From Leptolyngbya iicbica LK (GTDB taxonomy: Bacteria > Cyanobacteriota > Cyanobacteriia > Phormidesmidales > Phormidesmidaceae), in assembly GCF_004212215.1 (NCBI RefSeq), contig NZ_QVFV01000002.1:991528-1055527 (forward strand): DNA of 64,000 nt, written 5' to 3'. A model generated the notes under the pieces. That model worked only from the letters and a program-made list of their open reading frames with translations. It made no database searches and had not been told where the DNA came from. The number at the start of each line of letters is the position of its first letter. Position 1 is the first letter of the stretch. Shown here in pieces: positions 17,070-27,354 of the stretch. A program made the translations under genes and the position numbers.

Positions 17070-17765
17070 CTAAGCCATTGCAGGCATCTGTTTGGGCAAG
17101 TCTTTGGTACTTTCAAGTACCCGGTCAATCAAACCGTACTCTTTGGCTTGCTCAGGGGTGAGATAAAAGGTGCGATCAGTGTCATGGGCAATCTTCTCAG
17201 CTGATTGCCCGGTATTGCGAGCGAGAATATCGAGCATGGCAGCTTTGTTGTCCAGCACTTCTTTGGCACGAATCTGGATGTCGGTTGCTTGTCCTCGCCC
17301 CATCCCAATGCGCGGCTGGTTCAGCACAATGGTGGCGTGGGGCAGACTGGCCCGATAGCCTTTGGTGCCAGCCGAGAGAATCATGGCTGCAGTGCCCATC
17401 GCCTGACCGATACAAATCGTATGCACAGGCGGCTTGACGTAGCCAATCGTGTCGCAAATCGCGAAAGCTTCCGTATCTTGTCCGATCGCATCACCGGTAT
17501 ACCAAGACGTACCCGTGGAATTGATGTAGAAGTAAATCGGCTTGTCAGGGTCGTCAAATTGCAAAAACAATAGCTGCGCAATGATCAACTTGGTGACGTC
17601 AACGCCCAGTTGCCGCTTATACTCATCCGCAGAAACCAAGGGCAGCCCCAAGTAAATGATGCGCTCTTTGAGTAGCAAAGAGGGTAAATCTGGTGGCGGG
17701 GTTCGATAGTAGGCACCACCGCCGCCGCCATAGGGGGCTTGTACAGCACGAATTGTTGAGCTCAT
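17070..17765 (-). CDS. clpR: ClpR, inactive Clp protease subunit
   Basis: A 231-residue ClpP homologue that matches cyanobacterial ClpR: the Gly-rich N-terminus (PYGGGGGAYYRTPPPDLPSL), the insertion STGTSWYTGDAIGQDTEAFA, and loss of all catalytic residues (Ser to Gly124 in GQAMGTAAM, His to Asn149 in ATIVLNQPR, Asp to Thr in DTDRTFYL). ClpR is a structural partner of ClpP3 and reduces the number of active sites in the ring. It is the first gene of the clp operon, and its promoter lies in the 120 bp shared with the divergent VWA gene. Confidence 0.92.
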   Translation of the reverse strand: MSSTIRAVQAPYGGGGGAYYRTPPPDLPSLLLKERIIYLGLPLVSADEYKRQLGVDVTKLIIAQLLFLQFDDPDKPIYFYINSTGTSWYTGDAIGQDTEAFAICDTIGYVKPPVHTICIGQAMGTAAMILSAGTKGYRASLPHATIVLNQPRIGMGRGQATDIQIRAKEVLDNKAAMLDILARNTGQSAEKIAHDTDRTFYLTPEQAKEYGLIDRVLESTKDLPKQMPAMA

Positions 17766-17885
17766 AAACGGAATGTAATAACTTAGGCTTCCCAGTTCTT
17801 AACATAGTAACGTGTGTGAGGATGCTGTCAGCGGGCGAGATATCCCTAATTCCGTCGGCAATTGGTTGTTTTGGAGAACTACTGT

Positions 17886-19124
17886 ATGAGTGTCGCTCTG
17901 CACTGTGCCTTGAGTGATCCGTTTCTCGATAGTCAACAAACGGCGAGCCAGCGTCAGCTAGCGATTTCAGTACAGGTTGCTGAAGGAGCGGGAGCAGGTC
18001 ATGCCCCGTTGAACTTAGGGCTGGTGCTGGACCATAGTGGCTCGATGAATGGCCCGCCATTGACGACAGTCAAAGAAGCCGCAGGCCGCTTGGTAGATCA
18101 GCTCTCGGAGCAAGACTCTCTCTCGATTGTGGTGTTTGATCACCGGGCCAAGGTCTTGCTGCCGCTGCAATCGGTGAGCGATCGCGACGCCATCAAGCGC
18201 AAAATCAATGCCCTGAAACCAAGCGGGGGAACGGCGATCGATGAAGGCATGAAGCTCGGCATTGAAGAAGCGGCTCCCGGCAGAGAGGGTAAAGTTTCGC
18301 AGATGTTGCTGCTGACGGATGGCGAAAATGAACACGGCTCAAACGAGCGCTGTCTCAAACTGGCCCAAGTCGCGGCTGACTATACGCTGACCATGAACGC
18401 GCTTGGGTTTGGCGACCACTGGAATCAGGATGTGCTGGAGCAGATTGCGGATGCTGGCGGTGGCACCCTGTCTTACATCGAAGCGCCAGATAAGGCGGTG
18501 GATGAATTCAGTCGGCTGCTGACCCGGGCGCAATCGGTATTTTTCACCAATGCTTTTCTACATTTAGAATTGCTGCCTGGAGTGCGCTTAGCCGAACTGA
18601 AACCGATCGCACAAGTGGCCCCCGAAACGGTGGAACTGCCGTTTGAGCTGTCCGGCAATGAAGTGGTGATGCGGCTGGGCGACTTGCTATCTGAAACGCC
18701 CCGAGTCGTGTTAACGAATCTCTACATCGGCGCACAGGGCGAAGGCGCTTGCCCGATCGCCAAAGCTTATCTCCGCTATGATGCCCCAGCGGCCAACCAA
18801 ACGGGCTTGCAGTCGGACACCATGACTGTCAGTGCCACGGTACAGGCGGCGTATCAAGCGGCTCCCGATCCTCAAGTCCAAAGGCATGTGCTGACCTTGG
18901 CAAAGTACCGCCAAACCCAAATCGCAGAGCAAAAGTTGGCTCAGGGCGATCGCCAGGGCGCGGCCACCCTCTTGCAGTCAGCAGCTAAAACCGCGTTACA
19001 AATGGGCGATCAAGGGGCCGCTACCGTGCTGCAAGCAAATGCCACCCAGTTGCAAGCGGGCAAAGATCTGTCAGAGCGCGATCGCAAACGTACCCGCATT
19101 GTGTCCAAAACTCGCTTACAGTAG
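17886..19124 (+). CDS. VWA domain-containing protein
   Basis: A 412-residue protein with a von Willebrand factor A domain. The MIDAS metal site is seen as DHSGS (Asp49, Ser51, Ser53), with the conserved Thr in GGTAIDEG and the later Asp in LTDGENEHG. I preferred ATG 17886 because GGAG precedes it at good spacing; a TTG at 17862 is the only earlier option. No signal peptide is seen. The C-terminal third is helical (RHVLTLAKYRQTQIAEQKL). Only 6 bp separate it from the epimerase gene, so the two should be one transcript. The ligand is unknown. Confidence 0.86.
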   Translation: MSVALHCALSDPFLDSQQTASQRQLAISVQVAEGAGAGHAPLNLGLVLDHSGSMNGPPLTTVKEAAGRLVDQLSEQDSLSIVVFDHRAKVLLPLQSVSDRDAIKRKINALKPSGGTAIDEGMKLGIEEAAPGREGKVSQMLLLTDGENEHGSNERCLKLAQVAADYTLTMNALGFGDHWNQDVLEQIADAGGGTLSYIEAPDKAVDEFSRLLTRAQSVFFTNAFLHLELLPGVRLAELKPIAQVAPETVELPFELSGNEVVMRLGDLLSETPRVVLTNLYIGAQGEGACPIAKAYLRYDAPAANQTGLQSDTMTVSATVQAAYQAAPDPQVQRHVLTLAKYRQTQIAEQKLAQGDRQGAATLLQSAAKTALQMGDQGAATVLQANATQLQAGKDLSERDRKRTRIVSKTRLQ

Positions 19125-19130
19125 GCGCTT

Positions 19131-20186
19131 ATGCAGATTTCGATCACGCCGTTTACCGTGCACAAACGAGTCGCCCTCACCATCAGTCGGGGCACTGCTG
19201 CTGAGTCAACCAATTTATGGGTGCGGGTACAGGCAGAAGGCATTGAAGGCTGGGGTGAAGCCACCGCATTCTCCCTTGGCACGTACCAGCAAACCACCGA
19301 GCAGTTAACCGCAGAGCTCACGGCGATTGCGGCAGAAGTTACCGACTTTCATCCTTTAGAGCGGCAACGCCTAGAGCCACTTTTGGCAAAACTCAGTTCA
19401 GCAGCACGGGCGGCCATCGATATGGCGCTGCATGACTGGGTCGGGCAATACGCCCAGCTCCCTCTCTGGCAACTCTGGGGCTTAGACCGGGGTGCCATTG
19501 GCCCGACTGCTGTTACGGTCGGCATTAATACGCCCGAAAAAGCGGTTCACCGCCTACAGCTATGGCAAACTCAAATCCCAGATTTACGATCCGTCAAAAT
19601 TAAACTGGGCAGTCCTGACGGGATGCAGGCCGACCAAGCCATGATGACGGCCTTGTTAGCAGACATCCCAGCTGGGACAAAAGTCAGTATTGATGCCAAT
19701 GGCGGTTGGGACTTAGAAACCGCGATCGTGATGGCCGATTGGCTGGCTGAACGGGGCATCACCTATCTAGAACAGCCCCTCCCCGTGACGCTGGATGGTC
19801 AGTTGGCAGAATTGTCGGAGCGATCGCCCCTGCCCATTTTTGTCGATGAAAGCTGTTTTAATGCCCAAGATGTGGCGCGTTTGGCGGGCCAAGTTCATGG
19901 CATCAACATCAAGCTGATGAAAGCAGGGGGACTAAGCGAAGCGCTCCGCATGATTCATACCGCCCGCGCCTGTGGCTTAGAGGTCATGTTTGGCTGCTAC
20001 TCGGATAGCGCGATTGCCAATACCGCCTTGGCTCACCTCGCGCCGCTGGCTGACCATCTCGATTTAGATAGTCATCTCAACCTGACAGACGATCCGTTTC
20101 AGGGCGCTACAATGCAAGCCGGTTGTTTGCTGCCCAATGATTCTCCCGGTTTAGGACTGACCCGCCATGAACTACCTGACCGCTGA
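19131..20186 (+). CDS. Dipeptide epimerase, enolase superfamily
   Basis: A 351-residue enolase-superfamily enzyme of the muconate-lactonising subgroup. Catalytic Lys158 is in VKIKLG (KxK) and Lys261 in INIKLMKAGG; the Mg2+ ligands are Asp188 (SIDANGGW), Glu214 (YLEQPL) and Asp239 (FVDES). A DLD pair at 311-313 matches the DxD motif that binds the substrate ammonium group in L-Ala-D/L-Glu epimerases, which favours dipeptide substrates and a role in murein peptide recycling. The related name DgcA is used where the enzyme sits beside a DgcN-like protein, as here. The next gene begins inside its 3' end (20-nt overlap). Confidence 0.87.
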   Translation: MQISITPFTVHKRVALTISRGTAAESTNLWVRVQAEGIEGWGEATAFSLGTYQQTTEQLTAELTAIAAEVTDFHPLERQRLEPLLAKLSSAARAAIDMALHDWVGQYAQLPLWQLWGLDRGAIGPTAVTVGINTPEKAVHRLQLWQTQIPDLRSVKIKLGSPDGMQADQAMMTALLADIPAGTKVSIDANGGWDLETAIVMADWLAERGITYLEQPLPVTLDGQLAELSERSPLPIFVDESCFNAQDVARLAGQVHGINIKLMKAGGLSEALRMIHTARACGLEVMFGCYSDSAIANTALAHLAPLADHLDLDSHLNLTDDPFQGATMQAGCLLPNDSPGLGLTRHELPDR

Positions 20187-21228
20187 CCACCGCATCGCTT
20201 TACTCATGCATGAGGGCACCGATAATCCTGGTGGCAAAACAGGGTTGTCTATTTTGCGCTACAGCCCTCTCAACATTGTCGCCGTTGTGGATGAACAGCA
20301 AGCTGGCAACAGTCTGAAAGCAGTCACGGGCATTGACCGCGACGTCCCCATCGTCGCTTCAGTACAAGCGGCTTTAGCGTTAGACCCCTCAGTATTGATG
20401 ATCGGGATTGCGCCCTCCGGTGGAGCATTGCCTCAGCCCTGGTACGAAGAAGTGAAAACAGCGGTCAAAGCTGGCTTAAGCGTGGTCAACGGTTTGCATA
20501 CACCGATGGCTTCTGATCCCCAACTCAACACTCACGTTCGTCCACCTCAGTGGATTTGGGATGTGCGTCAGGAACCCCAGGGTTTGGGTATTGCCAGTGC
20601 TGCAGCCAAATCTTTGAGCTGTCGTCGCGTGCTGCCAGTAGGCACTGACATGGCCATCGGCAAAATGTCGGCCAACCTGGAATTGCACAAACTGGCATTA
20701 AAGCGTGGGTTACGTTCTAAGGTGATCGCGACTGGACAAACTAATATCATGCTGGGCGATGACGGCATTCCCCTGGATACGATTCGCGTCGACTTTGCGG
20801 CAGGTGCCGTGGAGCAACAAGTGATGAAATATGGCTCAGATCACGACATTCTGTTTATTGAAGGGCAGGGTTCCTTATTTCACCCAGGTTCGACTGCTAC
20901 GCTGCCCCTCATGCGCGGCAGTCAGCCGACTCACCTAATTCTGGTGCATCGGTTAGGGCAAACCCATATCCGTAACCATCCCGCCATTCCCACGCCATCA
21001 CTGTCAGAAGCCATTCGCATTTACGAAGCGATCGCGGCAGCTGGCAACTGTTTCACCCCAGCAAAAACCGTAGGCATTGCGTTGAATACCTACGGTTTTG
21101 ATGAAGATGCTGCTAAAGATGCGATCGCTGCTGCTACGCAAGAAACGAGGCTACCCGCAACTGATGTCATTCGCTTTGGAGCTGAGCCGCTAATAGAAGC
21201 TATCTTGACGACCCCACTCCCAGCATAA
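20167..21228 (+). CDS. DUF1611 family protein, DgcN-like
   Basis: A 353-residue protein of the DUF1611 family. It has a nucleotide-binding-type loop VGTDMAIGKMSANLEL at about 158-173 and the FIEGQGSLFHPG segment near 240. In some marine bacteria a homologue, DgcN, acts in D-glutamate use together with the dipeptide-epimerase-like DgcA. The 20-nt overlap with the epimerase gene indicates tight co-expression. The family call is good; whether this cyanobacterial pair handles D-Glu, N-acetyl-Glu or a murein peptide is inferred. Its stop lies 13 bp from the convergent infA stop. Confidence 0.8.
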   Translation: MNYLTADHRIALLMHEGTDNPGGKTGLSILRYSPLNIVAVVDEQQAGNSLKAVTGIDRDVPIVASVQAALALDPSVLMIGIAPSGGALPQPWYEEVKTAVKAGLSVVNGLHTPMASDPQLNTHVRPPQWIWDVRQEPQGLGIASAAAKSLSCRRVLPVGTDMAIGKMSANLELHKLALKRGLRSKVIATGQTNIMLGDDGIPLDTIRVDFAAGAVEQQVMKYGSDHDILFIEGQGSLFHPGSTATLPLMRGSQPTHLILVHRLGQTHIRNHPAIPTPSLSEAIRIYEAIAAAGNCFTPAKTVGIALNTYGFDEDAAKDAIAAATQETRLPATDVIRFGAEPLIEAILTTPLPA

Positions 21229-21247
21229 AAGTAGGTAAAGCCTACTT
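21229..21247. terminator. Compact shared hairpin between dgcN-like gene and infA
   Basis: AAGTAGG (21229-21235) pairs with CCTACTT (21241-21247). The stem begins right after the DUF1611 stop and covers the infA stop codon, so one small hairpin serves both convergent genes. A run of T/A on each side makes bidirectional termination plausible. Confidence 0.6.
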
Positions 21248-21466
21248 CTTACGCAAACGATAGGTAATCCGCCCTTTGCTCAAGTCATAGGGGGTCAGCT
21301 CGACTTTCACGCGATCGCCCGGCAAGATCTTGATATAGTTACGACGAATTTTCCCAGAAATATGCGCCAGGACATTGAATCCATTGTCTAAATCAACACG
21401 GAACATCGCGTTGGGCAAAGACTCCGTCACGGTGCCTTCCATTTCAATCAAATCTTGCTTAGACAA
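21242..21466 (-). CDS. infA: Translation initiation factor IF-1
   Basis: A 74-residue OB-fold protein matching bacterial IF-1 along its length ([32 protein letters not shown], ending TYRLRKK). IF-1 binds the 30S A site during initiation. It starts with TTG, preceded by a strong AGGAGG; no ATG fits the family N-terminus. It is the last gene of the ribosomal operon. The usual rpmJ, rpsM, rpsK, rpoA and rplQ do not follow. Confidence 0.96.
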   Translation of the reverse strand: MSKQDLIEMEGTVTESLPNAMFRVDLDNGFNVLAHISGKIRRNYIKILPGDRVKVELTPYDLSKGRITYRLRKK

Positions 21467-21576
21467 ACGCTTACCTCCTAAAACTTACAAAGATATTATG
21501 AACCAACGTCAGACTTGGTTCTCATCTCTGCATTACTAACGTAGCAAACTCAACCTAAAGGCTCGTTGCAAAGGCA

Positions 21577-22143
21577 TTAAACCTGAACAACCTTGACCAA
21601 GGACTCAGTTACATCTTCAACAGGTTGATTACCATCTACTGATACTAACTGCTGTCGACCACGATAAAAATCAATCAACGGTTCAGTTCTTTCACGATAG
21701 ACCTCTAACCGATGGCGGATAGTTGCCTCAGTATCATCAGAACGTCCCTCTTCTTTTCCTCGATTGACCAATCGCGAAATGATGACTTCATCAGGCACTT
21801 CAAGATTCACCACGCACTCAAATGGCTGGTTAATTTCCTTCAAAAGCTCATCCAGAAAAGTTGCCTGTTCCACATTACGAGGAAAACCATCAAGGATCCA
21901 TCCTGACAAGGCATCATCTGCTGCCAGTCGCTCTCGGATAAGGTTCAAAATCAGTTCATCCGGAACGAGTTCGCCCGCATCCATATAAAACTTAGCCTTC
22001 TTACCCAATTCAGTGGCATTAGCCACTGCCGAGCGCAAAATATCTCCTGTAGAGATATGAGGAACATTACAAGAACGAGATAAATTCTTGGCTTGGGTGC
22101 CTTTGCCAGCGCCCGGAGGACCTAGAAAAATTAATCGAGTCAC
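21577..22143 (-). CDS. adk: Adenylate kinase
   Basis: A 188-residue adenylate kinase, ATP + AMP to 2 ADP. The P-loop [10 protein letters not shown] is at 8-17, the AMP-binding region HISTGDILR follows, and the lid is of the short type ([20 protein letters not shown]) without zinc cysteines. The start is GTG, sharing one base with the secY stop (TAGTG), so the two genes are translationally coupled. Confidence 0.96.
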   Translation of the reverse strand: MTRLIFLGPPGAGKGTQAKNLSRSCNVPHISTGDILRSAVANATELGKKAKFYMDAGELVPDELILNLIRERLAADDALSGWILDGFPRNVEQATFLDELLKEINQPFECVVNLEVPDEVIISRLVNRGKEEGRSDDTEATIRHRLEVYRERTEPLIDFYRGRQQLVSVDGNQPVEDVTESLVKVVQV

Positions 22144-23456
22144 TACTGTTTCACCATTCCTTCGTAACGTTGAGAGATAACGTAGGTCTGTATTTGCTTA
22201 GCGGTATCAATAGCAACACCGACCAAGATCAACAAAGATGTTGCGCCTAAACCACGGAAAGTTTGCACCCGGGTAGCACTCTCAACAGCACTCGGAATAA
22301 CTGCAACTAACCCTAGAAAAATCGCTCCTAAAAATGTAAGTCGATTTAAAACACGCCCAAGATAATCCGTTGTCGCTTTACCAGGCCTAATACCAGGAAT
22401 ACTGGCACCCATTTTCTTTAGGTTTCGCGACATATCCTCCGGATTAACCACCAAAGAGGCATAGAAATAACTGAAAAAGAGGATCAGCATCAAGTACAGC
22501 GCGACATAAAGCAGCGAAGTCGGATTCAAGTAGTTACCGACAAAATTAACGAATGTTGGATTACTGATATATTGCGTCAAGGACAGCGGTAACACTAACA
22601 CCGCAGAGGCAAAAATAATGGGCATAACCCCGCCCTGATTCAGACGCAAAGGCAAGTAGTTGCTTTGTTCTAAATACAACTTACGACCGACTTGACGACG
22701 CGCCGAGATAATAGGAATGCGTCGTGTCCCCTCTTGAACAAAGACAATTCCTACAATCATTGCTAGAAAAACGAGTAGCAGGATAATGACCCCGCCGACT
22801 AAATTGCGATCGCCACTCTGAGCTAACTCCACGGTTTGATTTAGTGAGCGAGGCAACGTTGAAACAATATTCAAAAAGATCAGCAACGATGCCCCATTAC
22901 CCAATCCTCGTTCCGTGATTAACTCTCCCACCCACATGACAAACATGGAACCGGTAGTAAGAGCAACTACAGTCTGGAAGACAAACAAGAAACCAGGCTG
23001 CTCGGCAAATGGAGCCAATAAGAATAGGGATAGCAACGTGCTTTGCAAAATAGCCCAGCCCAGAGCCACGTAACGTGTAATCTGAGAAATGCGGCGCCGA
23101 CCGGCCTCGCCCTCATTCTTTTGCAAGTCCTCTAACTGCGGAATCGCCGCTGTCAGCAACTGCATGATGATCGAAGCATTAATGAAAGGCAAAATGCCCA
23201 ACGCAAAAATGCCCAGAGCCGATAAACCGCCCCCGACAAAGATGTCGATAAACCCAACAAAGCCCCCAAGGCTCCCCTGGTTAATGGCATCTCCAAACGC
23301 AGCTCGGTCAATCCCTGGAACCGGAATAAAAATGCCTAAACGCACTAGCACTAAAAGTCCTAGCGTTAACAACAGACGACTTCTCAAACCTGCGGCTTGA
23401 GCCATCTGCATAAAAGTTTCTTGGGCGCTAGGCGTTTTGCCGCGGCTAACAACCAT
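22143..23456 (-). CDS. secY: Preprotein translocase subunit SecY
   Basis: A 437-residue ten-helix channel protein of the Sec translocon. Motifs include [11 protein letters not shown] near the first periplasmic loop, the helix-2 plug region [20 protein letters not shown], and IPGIRPGK in the C5 cytoplasmic loop used for ribosome and SecA contact. In cyanobacteria one SecY serves both plasma and thylakoid membranes. It follows rplO by about 100 bp and overlaps adk by one base. Confidence 0.96.
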   Translation of the reverse strand: MVVSRGKTPSAQETFMQMAQAAGLRSRLLLTLGLLVLVRLGIFIPVPGIDRAAFGDAINQGSLGGFVGFIDIFVGGGLSALGIFALGILPFINASIIMQLLTAAIPQLEDLQKNEGEAGRRRISQITRYVALGWAILQSTLLSLFLLAPFAEQPGFLFVFQTVVALTTGSMFVMWVGELITERGLGNGASLLIFLNIVSTLPRSLNQTVELAQSGDRNLVGGVIILLLVFLAMIVGIVFVQEGTRRIPIISARRQVGRKLYLEQSNYLPLRLNQGGVMPIIFASAVLVLPLSLTQYISNPTFVNFVGNYLNPTSLLYVALYLMLILFFSYFYASLVVNPEDMSRNLKKMGASIPGIRPGKATTDYLGRVLNRLTFLGAIFLGLVAVIPSAVESATRVQTFRGLGATSLLILVGVAIDTAKQIQTYVISQRYEGMVKQ

Positions 23457-23554
23457 ATCTCAAACTACCTCTCCGGCGTCAGCAAATCTGTGTCAAAGGC
23501 GATCGCGTGAACACACTTAAGCCTTCATTGTGATCATAGCGACTAAGGCAACCG

Positions 23555-24001
23555 CTAGGAAAGCAATTCACATCTCCCACCAGCAGCTTCAATTTTCTGA
23601 CGTGCAGACTTGGTGAAAGCTGCGGCCTTGACAGTGAGCGCCTTATCCAGTTCGCCATTACCCAAGATCTTTAGCGGACCTTCGGCAGTAGTCAAAATAC
23701 CTGATTCGAGCAGTGATTCCAACGTCACTTCGGACTTTGCTGCCAAGGCGGCCAAATCTTCCACATTCACAATTGTGAAAACCTTGCGGTTAACAATAGG
23801 GAAATGCTTGAGCTTAGGCACACGTCGATAAAGAGGCAGTTGTCCACCTTCAAAACCAGGACGAGTTCCGCTACCAGAACGAGACTTCTGGCCTCTCATC
23901 CCAAATCCGCAACTCGCGCCTTGACCAGCAGAAATTCCCCGCCCAACGCGACGCTTGCGCTTTTTAGAGCCCGCTTTGGGCTGAGCGTCATTAATTCGCA
24001 T
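23555..24001 (-). CDS. rplO: 50S ribosomal protein L15
   Basis: A 148-residue protein with the basic Gly-rich N-terminus typical of L15 ([20 protein letters not shown], then GQKSRSG and [15 protein letters not shown]). It binds 23S rRNA late in large-subunit assembly. It precedes secY as in the standard spc operon. L30, usually between S5 and L15 in other bacteria, is absent, as is normal for cyanobacteria. Confidence 0.95.
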   Translation of the reverse strand: MRINDAQPKAGSKKRKRRVGRGISAGQGASCGFGMRGQKSRSGSGTRPGFEGGQLPLYRRVPKLKHFPIVNRKVFTIVNVEDLAALAAKSEVTLESLLESGILTTAEGPLKILGNGELDKALTVKAAAFTKSARQKIEAAGGRCELLS

Positions 24002-24042
24002 GATTGATTCCTGACAATTGAATTTCGATACGGTTATCTAGC

Positions 24043-24567
24043 TTAGGCATAAAGCTTCTCAACGGGAATGCCCCGCTCTTCAGCTACTTCCGCCAAAGTT
24101 CTGAGAGACGCTAATGCATCAGCAGCAGCGCGCGCGTTGTTTAACGGATTATTAGAGCCCAACTGCTTAGCTAAAACATTTCGAACACCAGCAAGTTCCA
24201 GAACTGTCCGCACAGCGCCACCTGCAATCACACCCGTACCAGGTGCAGCCGGACGCATGAAGACTTTTGCTCCTCCACCAAAACCAGTCGCCTGTTGAGG
24301 CAAAGAGTAAGAACGGGTCAAGGGAACATCAACGAGGTGCTTCTTACCATCAGCAACCCCTTTCTTGACGGCACCAATGACGTCACCGGCTTTACCAACG
24401 CCTACACCAACTTGGCCACGCTCATTGCCAACAACAACGATCGCCCGGAAGCTGAGCTTCTTACCGCCCTTCACAACCTTAGTAACACGACGAATCTGAA
24501 CTACTCGCTCTTGCCATTCAGACTCTTTTTCCTTACTACGCGTATTTTTGCGGCGATTACCTGCCAT
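24043..24567 (-). CDS. rpsE: 30S ribosomal protein S5
   Basis: A 174-residue protein with the S5 double-stranded RNA-binding region ([35 protein letters not shown]) and the C-terminal domain ([20 protein letters not shown]). S5 takes part in decoding accuracy and mRNA unwinding. It lies 44 bp after rplR. Confidence 0.96.
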   Translation of the reverse strand: MAGNRRKNTRSKEKESEWQERVVQIRRVTKVVKGGKKLSFRAIVVVGNERGQVGVGVGKAGDVIGAVKKGVADGKKHLVDVPLTRSYSLPQQATGFGGGAKVFMRPAAPGTGVIAGGAVRTVLELAGVRNVLAKQLGSNNPLNNARAAADALASLRTLAEVAEERGIPVEKLYA

Positions 24568-24611
24568 AATTTTCTCCCTAATGCATCAACTCAGCGCTTA
24601 AAAGCATGCCC

Positions 24612-24971
24612 CTAGAATGACAGTCCGCCCTCACGAGCTGCATCTGCCAAGGCAGCAACTCGACCGTGGTAAAGATTGCCACCCCGATCAAACACGACCT
24701 GATCAATCCCTTTTTCTTTAGCCCGCTGGGCAATCAACTGGCCGACAGCCTGTGCACCTTCCTGATTAGCCGTAGCAACTTTAGATTTAATTTCAGGCTC
24801 TAAGGTGGATGCAGCGACCAATGTGTTGTGGGCAGTGTCATCGATGATCTGTGCATAGATATGCTGATTAGACCGGAAAACCGATAGCCGAGGCTTCTCG
24901 GGGGTTCCAGATAAGCGCCGTCGGATACGAGCATGACGACGACGGGTAAGTTCTTTCCGACTTGCCTTCAT
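24612..24971 (-). CDS. rplR: 50S ribosomal protein L18
   Basis: A 119-residue protein matching L18 ([54 protein letters not shown]). It binds 5S rRNA with L5. Only 2 bp separate it from rplF. Confidence 0.96.
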   Translation of the reverse strand: MKASRKELTRRRHARIRRRLSGTPEKPRLSVFRSNQHIYAQIIDDTAHNTLVAASTLEPEIKSKVATANQEGAQAVGQLIAQRAKEKGIDQVVFDRGGNLYHGRVAALADAAREGGLSF

Positions 24972-24973
24972 AA

Positions 24974-25513
24974 TTATTTCTTCCCTGCTTTACCAGCCTT
25001 ACGCCGAACATACTCGCCTGCATAACGCACCCCTTTTCCTTTATAAGGTTCGGGAGGACGAGCATCCCTAATTTTGGCGGCAATGTTGCCAACGACTTCT
25101 TTATCAATGCCGCTAACAATTACATTGGTGTTATTCTCAACGGCAAATTGAATGCCTTCGGGTGGCTCAAAAATAACAGGGTGGCTATACCCCAGACTCA
25201 TGTTGAGCTTCGTGCCCTGCACCTGAGCGCGGTAGCCGACACCTTGAATTTCCAGCCGCTTTTGGTAGCCGTTGGTGACGCCTTCAATCATATTTGCGAC
25301 CAAAGTCCGACAAAGACCGTGACGTTCTCGCGATCGCCGTGACTCACTAGCGGGTGACACGGTCACAGCTGAATCAGCTTGAGAGATCACAACCCCCTCT
25401 GGCAAAACCCGTGATAATTCTCCCTTTGGCCCTTTTACAGTGACTGCTTGTCCATCAATGGTGACAGTAACTTTAGCTGGCACTGGTATGGCTCTTTTCC
25501 CAATTCGGGACAT
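24974..25513 (-). CDS. rplF: 50S ribosomal protein L6
   Basis: A 179-residue protein with the two tandem L6 folds ([19 protein letters not shown] at the start, [19 protein letters not shown] near the end). It sits near the factor-binding centre of the large subunit. Family-standard length and place in the spc operon. Confidence 0.96.
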   Translation of the reverse strand: MSRIGKRAIPVPAKVTVTIDGQAVTVKGPKGELSRVLPEGVVISQADSAVTVSPASESRRSRERHGLCRTLVANMIEGVTNGYQKRLEIQGVGYRAQVQGTKLNMSLGYSHPVIFEPPEGIQFAVENNTNVIVSGIDKEVVGNIAAKIRDARPPEPYKGKGVRYAGEYVRRKAGKAGKK

Positions 25514-25571
25514 GGCTAAGCTTCCTCCCTAACATCCGCTAATTTTGGCAACAACGCTGATAATTCGTGAA

Positions 25572-25973
25572 CTACCAGACATAACAAAGCACTTCGCCAC
25601 CGATACCTTGTTGTCGAGCGTCACGATCAGTCATGATGCCGCTTGACGTAGAAATAATGGCAATACCGATACCACCCAGAACTCTAGGAAGCTCTTTGCG
25701 GTTGGAATAGACTCTCAACCCAGGGCGACTGACGCGCTTCAAATTTTTGATGATGGGATCCCGCGTCTTGCCACGGTATTTCAGCTTAATCACCAGATTC
25801 CGCCGCACGCCTTCATCAACGAGCTCAAAGCCCTCAATGAACCCCTCTTCTTGCAATACTTGGGCAATGCTGCGGGTCATCCGTGTAGAGGGGATATCCA
25901 CAGTTTGATGACGCGCCAGATTCGCATTTCGAATCCGCGTCAGCATATCTGCGATTGTGTCGTTAGCCGCCAT
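25572..25973 (-). CDS. rpsH: 30S ribosomal protein S8
   Basis: A 133-residue protein matching S8 ([18 protein letters not shown], and the C-terminal [20 protein letters not shown]). It organises the central domain of 16S rRNA; in enteric bacteria it represses this operon, which is not shown for cyanobacteria. S14, which lies between L5 and S8 in many bacteria, is absent here. Confidence 0.96.
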   Translation of the reverse strand: MAANDTIADMLTRIRNANLARHQTVDIPSTRMTRSIAQVLQEEGFIEGFELVDEGVRRNLVIKLKYRGKTRDPIIKNLKRVSRPGLRVYSNRKELPRVLGGIGIAIISTSSGIMTDRDARQQGIGGEVLCYVW

Positions 25974-25994
25974 AGTCCTCTCCAGTGATTAAAC

Positions 25995-26540
25995 CTAATT
26001 CTCGCGGAAGGGCATGCCCAACTCCTTCAAGAGGGCGCGTCCTTCTTCATCTGTGTTCGCTGTTGTCACAATCGTGACGTCCATCCCCCGGATCTGGTCG
26101 ATACTGTCGTACTCAATCTCCGGGAAAATGAGCTGCTCTCGCAAACCGAGAGTGTAGTTACCGCGACCATCAAAACTTTTGCTACTCACGCCCCGGAAGT
26201 CACGGATCCGTGGCAAGGTCAGATTGATCAAACGATTCAGGAAGGCATACATGCGATCGGAACGCAGGGTCACCATGGTACCAACGGGCATTCCCTGGCG
26301 AATCTTAAACCCAGCGATCGCTTTCTTGGCACGAGTGACCACTGGCTTTTGCCCTGTGATCGTTGCCAATTCAGCTACCGAAGCTTCTAAAGCTTTAGCG
26401 TTCTGGGATGCTTCACCCAGTCCTCGATTGACCGTCACCTTAACCAGCTTGGGAACCTGGTGGATGTTGCCATACTCAAACTGTTCCATTAGCTTGGGCA
26501 CGACTTTGTCGATGTAAAACGTCTTTAGCTGTTCTGCCAT
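25995..26540 (-). CDS. rplE: 50S ribosomal protein L5
   Basis: A 181-residue protein with L5 signatures ([59 protein letters not shown]). It binds 5S rRNA and contacts P-site tRNA. It lies 93 bp after rplX. Confidence 0.96.
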   Translation of the reverse strand: MAEQLKTFYIDKVVPKLMEQFEYGNIHQVPKLVKVTVNRGLGEASQNAKALEASVAELATITGQKPVVTRAKKAIAGFKIRQGMPVGTMVTLRSDRMYAFLNRLINLTLPRIRDFRGVSSKSFDGRGNYTLGLREQLIFPEIEYDSIDQIRGMDVTIVTTANTDEEGRALLKELGMPFREN

Positions 26541-26633
26541 TTTGAGTGTCCTCTCATGCTCTCTGGGCTTAGTCAGAAAGCGCTTTGAAACAATAAGGAA
26601 ATATGTCCAACTCGCAAAACTATTGAGCGAGAA

Positions 26634-26978
26634 CTAATCAATGATTTCACCAGTCTTTTTGAGAACGCGAACTTTTCTGCCGTCCTCAGTGAAGGTATAG
26701 CCCACTCGACTAGCTACTTTTTCCTTCTCGGAATAAAGCATGACATTAGAGCTATGAATAGGAGCCTCTTCAGTAATAATCTGCCCCGACTCGCCATCCT
26801 GTCTCGGCTTCATATGGCGAGTCCGAAAGTTAGCTCCTTTGACGATCACTTGACTCGCCTTCGGAATCACCTTCAGCACTTCGCCAACTTTGCCCTTGTC
26901 ACGACCAGCAATGACCTGCACGGTATCGCCTGACTTGACATGCATTTTGACTTTCTGTTTAACGCTGGCTTGAGGCAT
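26634..26978 (-). CDS. rplX: 50S ribosomal protein L24
   Basis: A 114-residue protein with the KOW motif ([20 protein letters not shown]), a large-subunit assembly initiator. Its ATG shares one base with the rplN stop (TAATG). The N-terminal [13 protein letters not shown] is slightly longer than in enteric L24, as in other cyanobacteria. Confidence 0.95.
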   Translation of the reverse strand: MPQASVKQKVKMHVKSGDTVQVIAGRDKGKVGEVLKVIPKASQVIVKGANFRTRHMKPRQDGESGQIITEEAPIHSSNVMLYSEKEKVASRVGYTFTEDGRKVRVLKKTGEIID

Positions 26979-27343
26979 TACAGAACCTCCGGTGCTAATG
27001 AAACGATTTTCGTGAAACTCTTATCGCGCAACTCGCGGGCGACTGGGCCAAAGACACGAGTGCCGCGAGGATTGCCGTCTTGGTTGATAATTACCGCTGC
27101 GTTGTCATCAAAGCGAATACTCATGCCGCTGCTACGTCGCAAAGACTTTTTGGTGCGGACAATGACAGCTCTGACAACATCAGACTTTTTAACCGCCATG
27201 TTAGGAATAGCGTCTTTAACGACTGCAATCACCACATCACCGACACCGGCATAGGTGCGATTGCCACCGAGAACCCTGATGCACATTAATTTGCGGGCAC
27301 CGCTGTTATCGGCCACGTTCAGATAAGTTTCTTGCTGAATCAC
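26978..27343 (-). CDS. rplN: 50S ribosomal protein L14
   Basis: A 121-residue protein, nearly invariant in the family ([40 protein letters not shown]). It sits at the inter-subunit face. It follows rpsQ by 11 bp and overlaps rplX by one base. Confidence 0.97.
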   Translation of the reverse strand: MIQQETYLNVADNSGARKLMCIRVLGGNRTYAGVGDVVIAVVKDAIPNMAVKKSDVVRAVIVRTKKSLRRSSGMSIRFDDNAAVIINQDGNPRGTRVFGPVARELRDKSFTKIVSLAPEVL

Positions 27344-27354
27344 CTTACGCCTCC

